NCBI RefSeq assembly: GCF_963678635.1
Contig: NC_087070.1
Coordinates: forward strand, 2,857,157 to 2,921,156
Source of the DNA: Symsagittifera roscoffensis
Taxonomy: Eukaryota > Xenacoelomorpha > Acoela > Convolutidae
DNA length: 64,000 nt
Direction of reading: 5' to 3'
Made by a program: the position numbers and the translations under genes. Shown in pieces: positions 13,116 to 25,100 of the stretch; the first letter of the stretch is position 1; every line of letters starts with the position of its first letter. The notes under the pieces were generated by a model. The model ran no database searches. It was given only the letters and a program-made list of their open reading frames with translations, and was not told where the DNA came from.

Positions 13116-16100
13116 GCAAGTTTATGTTCCCGTTACGATAATTTTTTCCGAAGGGCCCAGTAAAGCCAAAGTCAACAAAGCCGGTGCTAGCAGTTCCGTT
13201 GTCAAATAGGATAGAATTTGAGTTAATAGCTTTTTTCAAACGGCTCTGAATGTTTCTGGTTTGCTGAATAGAGGCTGACCTTCGAACTTAGTTTCAGCTA
13301 TTTCAGCTAATAACTACCCAGTATAACGTCTCTCAGGTTTTTTCGATTTTAATTTTTTGAGTTTTTTGTGTATTAGCGTAATCGGAACTTTCTGTGCCAC
13401 TTGTACAGAGAAAGGCTATCCTCGTAATTTTTTGAGAATTAAGTTGACTTTGTTTCACAAGTATCTGATAAAAAATTGCCATCTTCCTCAGCACTGGAAA
13501 AACTCGGAATCCTAATTTCTAGTTGGCTAAGTTGATAGATAAGCTTGATACTTAAAACATCAATTTACTCAACACAAATTAAGTTATTTTATTACTTTCT
13601 GTGATTTTAAATAGTAAAATATTGTTTCACTTAATATACCTTGACTTATATCTATTCGACCTCATCGCTATTTTGGTACTGTTTTGTGACCTCAATTTTT
13701 GGCTGACTGACCCTACAATTTTTTAAAGGAGCCTTTTTATCTTAAATTTGATGAGAGAACGCTCGCCGAAAAAACTTTCATTTTTTGGTTGAAACCTTCA
13801 AAAAGGTATTTTTTGCCAAGTTTGTACTAAAATTCGTCAGCGGCTCAGAAAGTTTGGTCAAAATAAGGTCTTTATAGCAGTTTGAGTGAATATGGAAAAT
13901 CAATATGGTCAACCTAAAAAAACGTCGACAATATTTTTTTTGAAAGTCCGCCCTCTCGAGAAAACCTCTCGATTTATTACAAAATGAGAGAATGGTGAAG
14001 TTTTTCTTGCTTTGATTCAGTGGAGTGCGCAGAAAGTTTGAATTTTTTTGCTCAATCAATTTTGTTTTTCAAACTATCTCAAACGCCTTAAAATTAACTC
14101 TATTATATGAAATAGTTCTGCGCAGACAAATTTTTCAAAATCGAAATTTGCTGTTTTGATTGAGCAGCTTTTGAAAGGTTTCAACTAAAAATTGGGTTCA
14201 TCGTGTTTTTCTCGCGCGCTCACCCTTCCAAATAGTTACGGTACATCAGCGAGAAATCTTACGGTACATCAGCCAAAAAAGTTTTTGAAATAGTACAAAA
14301 AATTATTTTTCTAACTTTTTTTAAAGTAATTTCAAGTAGATTTTCGTCTGTAATTAGTTTGCTTTCAAAATAGTACGTTTTGTACAGTTTTTTATTCAAT
14401 TTTAGTTTACTATTAATTTGAAATGCTTTGCACCTTCTTGGAAAGATGTTAATTTAATGTTTGCATCAGTTCAATTTAGAAATTTTTCGGACAATAAAAT
14501 AAGTCAAAATTTTGGAATTTTGGAAAATTGTTAGAAGATAAGACTTCTCATTCAATTCGTCTCGTACGTCTTGAATTCGTCTCGTACGTCTCGTACGTCT
14601 CGTACGAATTCGTCAATTCGTCTCGTACGTCTCGTACGTCAATTCGTCTCGTACGTCTAGATGTTAATTTAATGTTTGCATCAGTTCAATTTTTGCACCT
14701 TCTTGGAAAGATGTTAATTTAATGTTTGCATCAGTTCAATTTAGAAATTTTTTGGACAATAAAATAAGTCAAAATTTTGGAATTTTGGAAAATTGTTAGA
14801 AGATAAGACTTCTCATTCAATTCGTCTCGTACGTCTTGTGTTTTAAATAAAAACTTTAGAAAAAGCTCTCTAAAATAGTACAAGATTGCTCGTACCAGGG
14901 CGAAGCCTTGAATTTTCCAATGCATTTTAATGTACATGGTTTTGTGCTCGTTTTTTTTGTAGAAAAATGCCATTTTAACAGCTGTTTATATAAGCCTTGT
15001 TAAGCTCAGTTTAAGCTGTCAATCGTTTCAAGCATCAAACTTTTCGACAAAAGGTCATAATTGAATTCGAGTTCAGTACAACCGTAATTGATTTTGAACT
15101 CAGTACACTGAAATTGTAAAACATCACCATAGCTTTCGAAAATTTTTTGATTTATTGATATCATTTTTGATATCAGACTCAGTGCATTGATAGTATTCGT
15201 CTTTAAAAAATTGGTGAAATTTTACAAAAAAAATAAATGAAAATTCAAAATTTCTTTTTTTTTGAAAATCAAACCCCCACAGTCCATTTCAAGAACAAAG
15301 TATTATGTTTGGCGTATAGCGAAGTTTCAAAAAGCCCAAAAACCTCGCCTGAATTAAATTTGGAACAATTTCTAAGGGGATTAAACTCAACTTACCCGTT
15401 AATTGCTTAAAATATATTGCGCGTTAACTGTCTCAAATTGGCAATGTTTAAATCCCCATAACTTTGTGAAAAAGATAACAGGTAAAATTTCTTAATAAAT
15501 TTAAGCTCAGCACAACTATGATGTTAAAAATTTCCGTAAAAACTGCTAGTTACAATTTTGGAAGCTACTTAACGAGTGACTGTTTGGTTGCTGAAAATTA
15601 TTATGCAATCTGAAATCAATTTTTATCCTTTAATCTGTGGTATCCTTGTTCCCGCGATTGGAAGAAACAATTGCGTAAAGTGTTTTTTTTCAACCAATTT
15701 TGAATACCACAGAGAAAACTCGTAGCGGTAAAAAGTTTTGTCATATTGAAGCCCATTCAGCCATGATTTGAATTCTAAGAGAAAACTGTCAAATCTGTGT
15801 TTTTTTGTTTTCAACCTAAATCAGACAAATGCCCTTAAGAATATGATTAGGGGCTGACCTCCAAAATTATTTCTTATACCATCTTAATGTTGTCTTATTA
15901 GTTTTTAAAAACGTCTCACTTTTTTGCATTTTTTCACTTAAACGAATCATCGTCATTTATAGAAAATAGAAATCAAGAAGTTTTGGACAAAAAATTAAGT
16001 GTTTTAAATTTTTTCTTTCAATCACGGCCGAGTGGGACACTTCTGAGCTACTTGCACATTAACCGCCTATTCTTGTATTGTTGTGAAATCGGGTGAAAAT

Positions 16101-19100
16101 TGCATTGGGTACAAGGTACAGTGGGATATTTACACAAGTGGGAAATACTGACAAATCTGATAAGTTTTTACCAATGACCTCCTCTCTTATGACACAGGAT
16201 GAATTATTTTTTATGAATTTTTTTTCTTAGAATACCACACTGCCGTGGGATTGCTTAGAACTTAAATTAATGTAATAAAAGTTAAACTTCATGCTTAGGC
16301 AGGGCGAATCTAGGGTTTTCAAAAAAAATCAAAAATTTTGTCGACTTTTTTTAGGTCGACCAAATTGATTTTCCGATTTCTCTTTTTGGGTCAGCCGGCC
16401 AAAAATTGAGGTCTTAAAATAGTACTAAAACGAGAACCCTTTTGGGTAGTCAGGGTCGAATCCCTGAGGATAAGAAGCGTCCCCCGCCCTAAATCCGCTA
16501 CTGTGTTTAGGACATTTTTTGGTGGTGGCATAGTTTTCAAATGTTCCTTCTGAAGTTTCCAATGTTTTGAAGAATTTTAGGAACATTTAATCACCAGCGC
16601 TAATTGAATGTTACCATGTATCATATCCGTTTTTTTCTTTTCATCTTTTTTGCTCCTTTTTGCAAGCCACCTGTAATAGATGAAGAAAACATGAATTGAT
16701 TCGGCCAAATATTGAAAGAAAATCACTAGAAGCAATTACTCTCGCGACCATGTTCAATTTTGCTGAAGATTTGTCATCAGTTTAAAACAGAATTGATTGA
16801 TTGAACAAAGACAATCTTCAGAAAGTTGAAAACGACAGCAGCCAACCATCTGAAAAGTCAAGACTCAACTTATATTGTATAAAAATACATGTTAACATGC
16901 TGATTGAATTAATAAAATTACTTTTCATGGTTGGCAAAAACATTAATGTGCCACAGTTTATTGTACTTTGCAACTAGCTGGAATTTGTATAATTGTTTTA
17001 ATAGCCCCCAATGGCTAACAAAAACCTTCGACCCGTGGTATTATATTATTATAAACACACCTAACTGTGGTTTTAGTTAAGTAAACGTGAGTTTATATTA
17101 TTACCAAATTGCCATCTTGAGATCAGACATTTGATGGTTTTATGAAAACATCGTTGAAACATGTGAAGACAAATTTGGTCATGCTTGTTTTATAACGGAG
17201 ATGAAAAGTTGAACAATCTTTTTTGAAGATTGACAGAAACAATTTGGTGCATTGATGCGAAACGTCAGAGAGAAATTTTGTGATTCATTTCCTTTGACCT
17301 TAGTTTCATTTATGAGGGAAGCTAAATATAAAATCATTGAACTGAATTCTAAATAAAACATGATTTACTGTGATAAAAATGCTATTTTTTCAACCAAAAC
17401 GTGCAGCGGAAGTATTTTTCTAGTGTTTCAGAAAAATTAATCAGGTTCTCTGGAAGATACTTATGAAACACTGTTTAAATTTTTTATGAAAAAGTTATCG
17501 TCAGTCTTATAATCGAGCTTGTCATGATATATTTTTGCTGTTTTAGTTATAGAAAGTTTGAATCATGTCGACAGCAGACAAAAGCTCTCCCGTTCGCGAC
17601 GACAATCAACCGGTGGTACCCAACCTGTATGGACAATTCAGCCCGGAAGCGAAGTGTTCGTCGGGTCGTCAGGAGTGGCGACATTGCAGTGTGCGGCCGA
17701 GGGTGTGACTAAATTGGTGTTCAGGTGCAATGACCGATTTGTGCCGACCAAAGAGGCAGATTTTACTCGGCAAGGACAGCAATATATGGCCACGTTGAGT
17801 TAGTTAATAAAAATTTTAAAATATCATTATGATCGTTCATAAATTTTTCATTCCTTTAAATATTTTTCTACGAAAAAACATCGATTTTCATTTTTGGTCC
17901 AACCAATCGTATTTTAGGTTTTATTTCCACCCAGTTGCGCAGACCCAAAAAGAAATTTCCAAAAATTTTCCAATGGCGAAAAGACACGATTATTTCTTTA
18001 TATTTCAAGGATGAAATATTTCAAACCGCAAAACATAAAATGCAAATCATTTGAACATCAAAACATTAAACAATTTGAACATCCAAAAAAGCACACTCCT
18101 TGTTAAAAACTTTGAAAAACTAAAAAAGATTTATTTTGAAATTTAAAAATTCAACCAAATAATATAATGTAAACCTAAATTTTTCACATTACCAATCTTC
18201 GAATGTTTTTAGTTTTTTTAAATCTGCTTGTTAACAGAAGCAGTGTTATTTGCTTTGAAAAACACAAAAACTTCGACAAAATGTTTTGAAAAAATGAAAA
18301 CTAATTGCTTTTTTGCCAGTATATTTTTGTTAAGCATAATTGTTACTCTTTTAATTAGAAGCAACTATGTTGAAAATTAATCTCGTTCTTTTGGATTCTC
18401 TACAACATACTTCACAATTTTTAGATGTGTCCAAAGCGGATGTTGAGAGCAAACTCAAGTCTTCTGGTGGTGGCTTTTGGTGCCAGTGTGTGGGCTTCAC
18501 CCTCGCCCCCCAAGGGGGAAACATCTCCAGCAGCAAGACACGCATTAGAGTTGCAAGTAAGTACCCCCCGCCCCCCCTCCCCCTCCCACACACACACACA
18601 CTCACATAACTTGCTGACAATTTGCTGTTTTGTATCACCTTCCTCAATTCCGGTTTTCTTCTATTTGAACTGATTGAGAATGTCAATTCTTACATTTTAC
18701 TCTCGGAGAATTCATTCTACAGCAAATTCATACTCCTACAAAATCACCCTGATTTCACAAGTTTCTTAAAAGTTTAGTTTTCCAGCTCTTCGATAAACAT
18801 CATGGATCTACTTAACAACCTCCACCCCATTCAAGAAGGGGGGGGGGAGGTTGCTGATTAGATCAAAATGGTCGATTAAAATTCTCAATAGAAAGCTCAT
18901 AGGGGTGGAGATTCTTTAGTAGGTACCATAGAGGAGGGGGGGGGGGGGAGATTGTTAAGTAGATCCAACATCATAAATAGTCGCCAGCTGATTTTCAAGA
19001 TGAAAATTTTGAGTTATTGCTTTAAAAATTTCTGATATAGTTTGACACTTGGTATCTTTTCTTTCTATATCCTTCGGAGCAGAAATGAGCAGAAGGATTT

Positions 19101-22100
19101 TAAAACTCTAGCCATTCCAAATCACCGCATTTGTCCTAAGTGGCTGAAGTTTAATTGCAGCGCCAGGGGCATGTTTCCCGGTCGAGTTAAGATTTGTTTC
19201 CGCGTAAACCCAGATTGCGAGTTTACCCAAGGGTGGCGTCGCTTTTCAGCCCCATTTAAGCCATAACAGTGTCAATCCACCGAGATTTATTTGTTATTTG
19301 CTACCTAGAAATTTTGCTACTCTTTCTACAAGTGTTTTTGTGCGCGTTTCAACAACTTAGTCTAGTTTGAAATTTGACAAAATTCTGTTTGAATAAAATT
19401 AGGAAAAATGTGAACTGAAGATCATTTCATGTTTTTTCTTCTGAGCTTGGCGTTAAATAAAATAATGATTAGTGTTGCTGTTGTGAACAAACTGAGTGCA
19501 CGTGAGAATTATAAATATCTGATCAGCTATGAAGGCTTTCATTATTTGAAGCATAACAACACAGCCATAAAACCCGGAAAGGTTTGCAGGGTGAAACTGC
19601 AACTCATTTCCAACCAAAAATCAGCTTACAGAATGGAAAAACTTGGGTTCAAACCAATTGATTTTACAGACTGGAGAAGAAATCATAATTGAGCTGACTA
19701 TGAATAGACTTTAATTAGGAGTCTAGAAGTCGGTCGATATAATTTTGCTTGTCGAAAATATTGGTCTTAGGAAAACATCAAAACTGATTAATAGAGTACA
19801 AGTTCCTACCTATCTATGGCTCCCAAAATTGACTTCCTGGTCTGGGCTAATATCAGGTGCCACGCTGCTTACCAAGTCCCGTCATAAAGACTATTGCACG
19901 CGAAAGAAAATGGTTAAAACTAATTTGACTTATCTTACTAAACTAATTAGCATACCTGCGATAGGTTTGCCGACTGAAATAAAAGGCGATCTGAAGCCGT
20001 AACCTGTCTATACTTCATGTTCTTATTGATTCAAAAATATGTTCGCGAAGAATGTGGCTTCGCTAGGACCAGCTGATCGTGTCGAAAGGCTGCGCATGAG
20101 TTTTTTATTTTTGATAAGGATCCCTTACTGAAAAAAAAAAACAAATATCCCTGCTCAAATGTTGAAAAACGGTTCAGATTAGGTGTTGAATACAATTTTC
20201 GAGAAGTTAAAATCATATTCTTGAAATAATATCTGATCGGCAGCTCTTTGTATGTTCAATTTAAAAAAAAAACAACAAAAAATTAATTCGCAGCAAAAAT
20301 CTATAAAAACTGATTATAAGGATTTTTAATGGTATAAAGCCTTTAAAATTGATGATCATAATCGTAACCCTAACCTTGCCCAAATTCGATTACTAATATT
20401 AATGAAATATCAATCAAGGAAATCGTCCAAAATCCAATACAATCGGTTGCTTAACTAACTCCATAACGTCAGAGCAGAATTATTATCTTTTTTTTTGTGA
20501 TTGTATGTGAATCATAATGTGACACCAATGCGACATATGTAAGGTAGGAAGCAAATAAGAAGAAAAACTGAGGAACACAAAAGTTCCCTGGTGATTCATT
20601 TGTGGCATCTGCAGCTACCACAGCGAAAAACTTTTGTGGGGAAAATTCGGTATTTCAAACTCAACCTTAAGAGCATTGAACAGAGATCTAAAAAAAAGAT
20701 TTAAAAATGCTTGTTTACAAGATAGTGAATATTTCAAAGAAAAAGTTATTTTTCAAGTGGTTATGCAAATATCGGCACCGCCAAACAAAATTAATTACGA
20801 CGATTTATCCATCACAACACAATAACACCAACACACGAGCTATTCAGTTTTTTATGCATAACCGTTGTTACGCCCCTGGTCAAGAATTTCATGCAATTTT
20901 TTTGGTCAAAATTATTCTCTTAAATTTCCTTTAATAATTTGAGTGCCAGTTTAAATTTAGTTGTTGATTTTAACATATGCAATTCAAAGAGGCTATTTTT
21001 ATCGTTATGACTCAATTTAACTCATCTTCTTTCTGGAGCTCAAATATTGTGAGTTAAGATGATTTTATGTTCATGAAAAATAAACTAAAAAAAATGGAAC
21101 TGAATTTTTATATTCATCATTTCTCTATGGAGACTAGGGGGGATTATTGTTTTTGGGGCTCTTTTATTCGTTTCATTGGATTTTAATGACCTCACGCTTT
21201 GTTAGTTTTTTTTTTAATTTTTAACCGTTCAGGGGAATAACTTTGCAAAAATATACAAGATCAAATAATGAAAATGAAAAAATACCCAAAAAGCGGAAAA
21301 AGATTAAAACTTAATATAAAAAGAAGCAAAGGATTTTTTGGGGCTCAAAATTAATTTATTTTAATCCTTTTTTGATGAATCAGTTTTGAGCAAGGATTAA
21401 TTTTAAGCTGAATTTCGACCAAAAACGATGACCGTTTTCAGCTTTTGCAACTAACTTTTGATATATCTTATCTGTTTTTTTTGCATGTTTTCAAGGGTGA
21501 AAATTACGGTGAAGGAAAATGAATTTAGTCTTGTTTCAATTCTTCGACTCTTAAAGAATATTCAAAGTTTGATGGCTGTTAAAAATTCCCCGGAATTATA
21601 ACCGTCTTGGGTATAATTTTGTCAATAAACTTGTGTTGACCGACTTTTCTATGCAGACAAAAATAGATTTTAACGACCGAATGGTCATATATCTTTGAAT
21701 GTTTCAGTTCTTTATTTCTCGGTTGATCTATAAAATATTCTGAGGCAAATTGAAAATGTTCTCTTGTGAGTTGTAAATGCCAATGACTTACTTTCGCGAA
21801 GGTTTCACAAAACACACGCCTTATTTTGGTTCAAGCTCTTCATAAAAATCTCACTCTCTTAGAATTTCGTTCGCAAAAAACTGACAAATCAAACCAAAAA
21901 AACTGTATATGTCGACCATGTGAGCAATCAGCATTGTGGTAAAGCTCGAACCATGATTGTTTCGATTGAAAGAGAATTTCAAAAGACTATGGAACACCCT
22001 TGCCATCCCTCGTTATTCTTTGTTACTTTGTTCTTTGCTGACTATTACTACTATTTTTCTAAAGCAATTTTGGCGCCAAAAAAAAACAAAGTTTGATACT

Positions 22101-25100
22101 GTTTTTTTGTGATAATGATAATGAATACGATATTTTTTCAGGCCTGCGCAAAGATTTCGAACAGGAGCCGATAAGTCAACGCATAGCTTTGGGCGAGGCG
22201 ATGGAATTGAAATGCGTGCCACCCCAAGGCACTCCTCCACCTGTTGTGAACTGGTACAAAATAGACCCTGAGGTCAACGAGGTCAAAGAAGGTCAAGACA
22301 GAGGCGGTGTCGTTAGAGTCCTCGGTGACGGGACGCAGGCTGAGTTGATGACAGGCGGAAACCGAAGATATCTCATGCATGTAAATGAATTGAAAAAATT
22401 CTGAAAAAGTTAACAATTTAAAGTTTAATGTTTTAAAGATGGAATCATGGGCGGATTTAGGTGGGTTTCCAATCAAGAGTTTGTCCTCCTGGCAATACAA
22501 AGAGGACTCCCTCTGGGACTGTTTTGGGAAAAGTGCCTCTCTGAAATTTAAGTCGACAAAACCTCAAATTTTTTGAAAGGCTATTTTGGGGCTAGTATAT
22601 ATACACTAAAGCGATATTTCGGTCAAACGATTCCAAAAAGTGCCTGGAAAAGCCATATTTTGCCTGTTTCTTTTTTTTCAAAAAATTTCCGGCAGTCTTT
22701 ATAGTGTTATGGGAGAGCTTGGAAAGTCAAATTGGTCGAGTTGAAATTTTTTGAAATTCCGAACCCTTAAACCCACCTAAGTTCAAGATATCAATATCTT
22801 TTAGATGAGATAGAAAACTTAGTCAAAAATGATTACTTAGAAAGTCTAAGTTGGTCTGAATATTGAAAACCACCCCAAGCATAAATATTTTGTCACTTTC
22901 TTTGAAAGCTAGAACAAGTTTTTCTTTTTGCCCAGTGTGAAATAATTAATTGACTGTTTAAAATTCCGATGAATCAGAATGATGGATAAAACTTGGTGTG
23001 AATGGAAACAATTTTGTATTCAATTTTTTGTAACCTCCAAATTTTATTGATAAATAACATTTTTAAGCTAGTAAAATGTTATTTCACTCAGAAAAACAAC
23101 TTTGTGGGGATTTTTTCTGCGTTTTCATAGAAATAGCAAGTGTTTTTCTACGAAAACTGAAAAAAAACTGTGTTTAAAAGGAGAGTTTAAAATGTGAAAT
23201 AAACTCTTTTACTTGTGACAATTCTTACGTTGCTTTGGTCATTGAGGTAAAGTGTACTTCTATTTTAGAACAATCAGACTTTCGTCATAACTCCGACTAC
23301 ATTCGCGGACTCGGGGAGGTTCGCATGCATGGCCTCAAATGTCATTGGCGAACGACAGTCTCACATTGTGTCAATTACCATATATCGTAAGTCTCATTAA
23401 ATGTTTTTAACACACCACAGACTTTCAGTTCGAATCCCGACTGGGTCGAGATGTAATTTATTGTTTTTAATGTTGCAAATATTATTCTAATTAATGGTAT
23501 GATTTGCTCTTACGGTCGGTAAATATTTGCTTGAAAATACTTTGAAGTTTTTCGTTTGTTATGAGCCAATTTTTGAATAAATAGGTTTTAGTTGAAACAT
23601 TTTAATCGGACCTAATTTTAAACAAACAGAATGTCTTAGTGACAATAGGTTAGTTAAACCTTTTATTTTAAGATTCAAGATTTAAATAACTTATATAACG
23701 AGTAATCCTTTGCTTCCATTATGGCTTTGGGAGTAATAATTTATTTAATCTTTTTTTTTACAAAGAATATGCCTTTCGTGCTAGCACATGTTTGTGTAAT
23801 AAACATGTCGTTTCCCGGTTAAAAAATCTCTCAAACATTTTTTATGGTTCAGCGTCAGTAATAAAAAAGTCGTGCATGCCGCAAAAAGCAAAAGAGCGCA
23901 TTATTTTTTTCAGTTTTTGTTTTATGAATAGTTAATATAAAAATCAGAGAATTGATTTGCAGGTGTTTTCAGAATGATGAATTGATTTAGATGCCATTTT
24001 TAAAATTAGCTCCATAAATCCCTGTTTTGTTGTTTGATTTCTTGTATGTTTGCCAGTTTGTCTGGTAGTAATAGACTATACGTCGCGATGTGTTGGCGAC
24101 TCATGGTCTAAAGCAATTTTTTGCGTCACCATCAACGAACCATCGACGAAATACGCCTCGAATTTTTTCTAGTTTATAGATTTAATGCAAAAAGATAACT
24201 TAAACATCATTAAACGACAAAAATACCTTTTGACTAAAAACACTTTTTTGATAAAATGACCAAAAAAATGAACATTTTTCCAATGTTGTAGCCAAACTAT
24301 GTTTTCTGATGACTGATCTTGTTTTGCAATAGTTTTATACCTAGACGCAAGATTGTGTATAAAAATTTTACAGAAATTACAAATCATGATTGAGAGAAGC
24401 TGTGTTATCATTTTGGACCACAGATTGTTTTGACCGCGTATCTTTCAATTTGTACACGATAAATAAGTTTTTGAAAATCACCCATTTTTTAAACTGCGGG
24501 AGCGCGCGAGAAGGGAGGGAATTTGAGTTGGAACGGAAAAAGCAAAAGCGTGACGGCCTTTTTTGATCTGAGTTGGGGCGAATTCTGTTTTGCAAAAAAA
24601 ACAGGTAGTCATAAATTATGAATTTTAGCCATCATTCACCATCCGTGAACAAATTCCATCCTTTTTTGTTTTCACTCATCCATAGTCCATTGAGAACAAG
24701 GTTATAATTTTCTTAATGTTAATATGAAACTTTGACAGAGCATGTTAATATTTGGGTTGACATTTAGACAGCTACGTTTTTAAGAGTTGCAAGTCATCAC
24801 ACCGAAAGATAACGTTTTGATCGACGTCAACTATAAGTGTACCGAAGCAACCATCTTTTGAGGCAGAAGGAAAATAGTTCATCTTCATCTTTAATTTAAA
24901 ATAGCTCATTTTGTCCTAATTGAAAAGATCTTTCATTAAGCCGAACAGTTGCAAATGACATGCACAGAAAAATTGAAGTTTTGTTATTTGCTTTTTCCGT
25001 TACTAGAAGCCGAAAAAGGAAGGAAATATTAAAGGAATATTACAGGAAAATGCAAGTCTGCCTTCCGTATAGTAAAAACTTATTAAAAATAAATTAAATT

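Larger units (their letters stand above)
13116..17546 (+). other. UNC5 intron 1, repeat-rich
   Basis: 4.4-kb intron, apparently GC-AG. It contains a family A fragment (about 13376-13470), a diverged fold-back (about 13750-14225), a 9-mer minisatellite with flanking direct repeats (14441-14836), family C fragments (14878-14945 and 15275-15565) and a complete short family B MITE (16300-16503). No additional coding exon was recognised. Confidence 0.6.
18557..22141 (+). other. UNC5 intron 3 with a MITE and an ORF-rich island
   Basis: 3.6-kb intron. A C/A-rich tract follows the donor (18563-18604, ending in CA repeats). A 164-base MITE lies at 18803-18966. An island at about 19040-20000 has higher GC and several 60-90 codon frames. 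The rest is AT-rich with nothing recognised. Confidence 0.6.

Noticed and set aside
13116-13125. GT donor at 13120 for UNC5 exon 1
   Set aside because: It would leave phase 2, which does not fit the strong acceptor at 17546; the acceptors that fit (17574, 17577) lack a good pyrimidine tract.
18351-18686. 111-codon minus-strand frame
   Set aside because: Antisense to UNC5 exon 3 and the C/A-rich tract after its donor; no motif.
22138-22500. 120-codon minus-strand frame
   Set aside because: Antisense to UNC5 exon 4, where coding constraint keeps the opposite frame open.
23425-23455. tRNA B-box-like string gttcgaatcccgactgg
   Set aside because: The bases before it do not form the T-arm stem and there is no A box or acceptor stem. 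Similar strings in the MITEs (10288, 16456) are part of the repeat.
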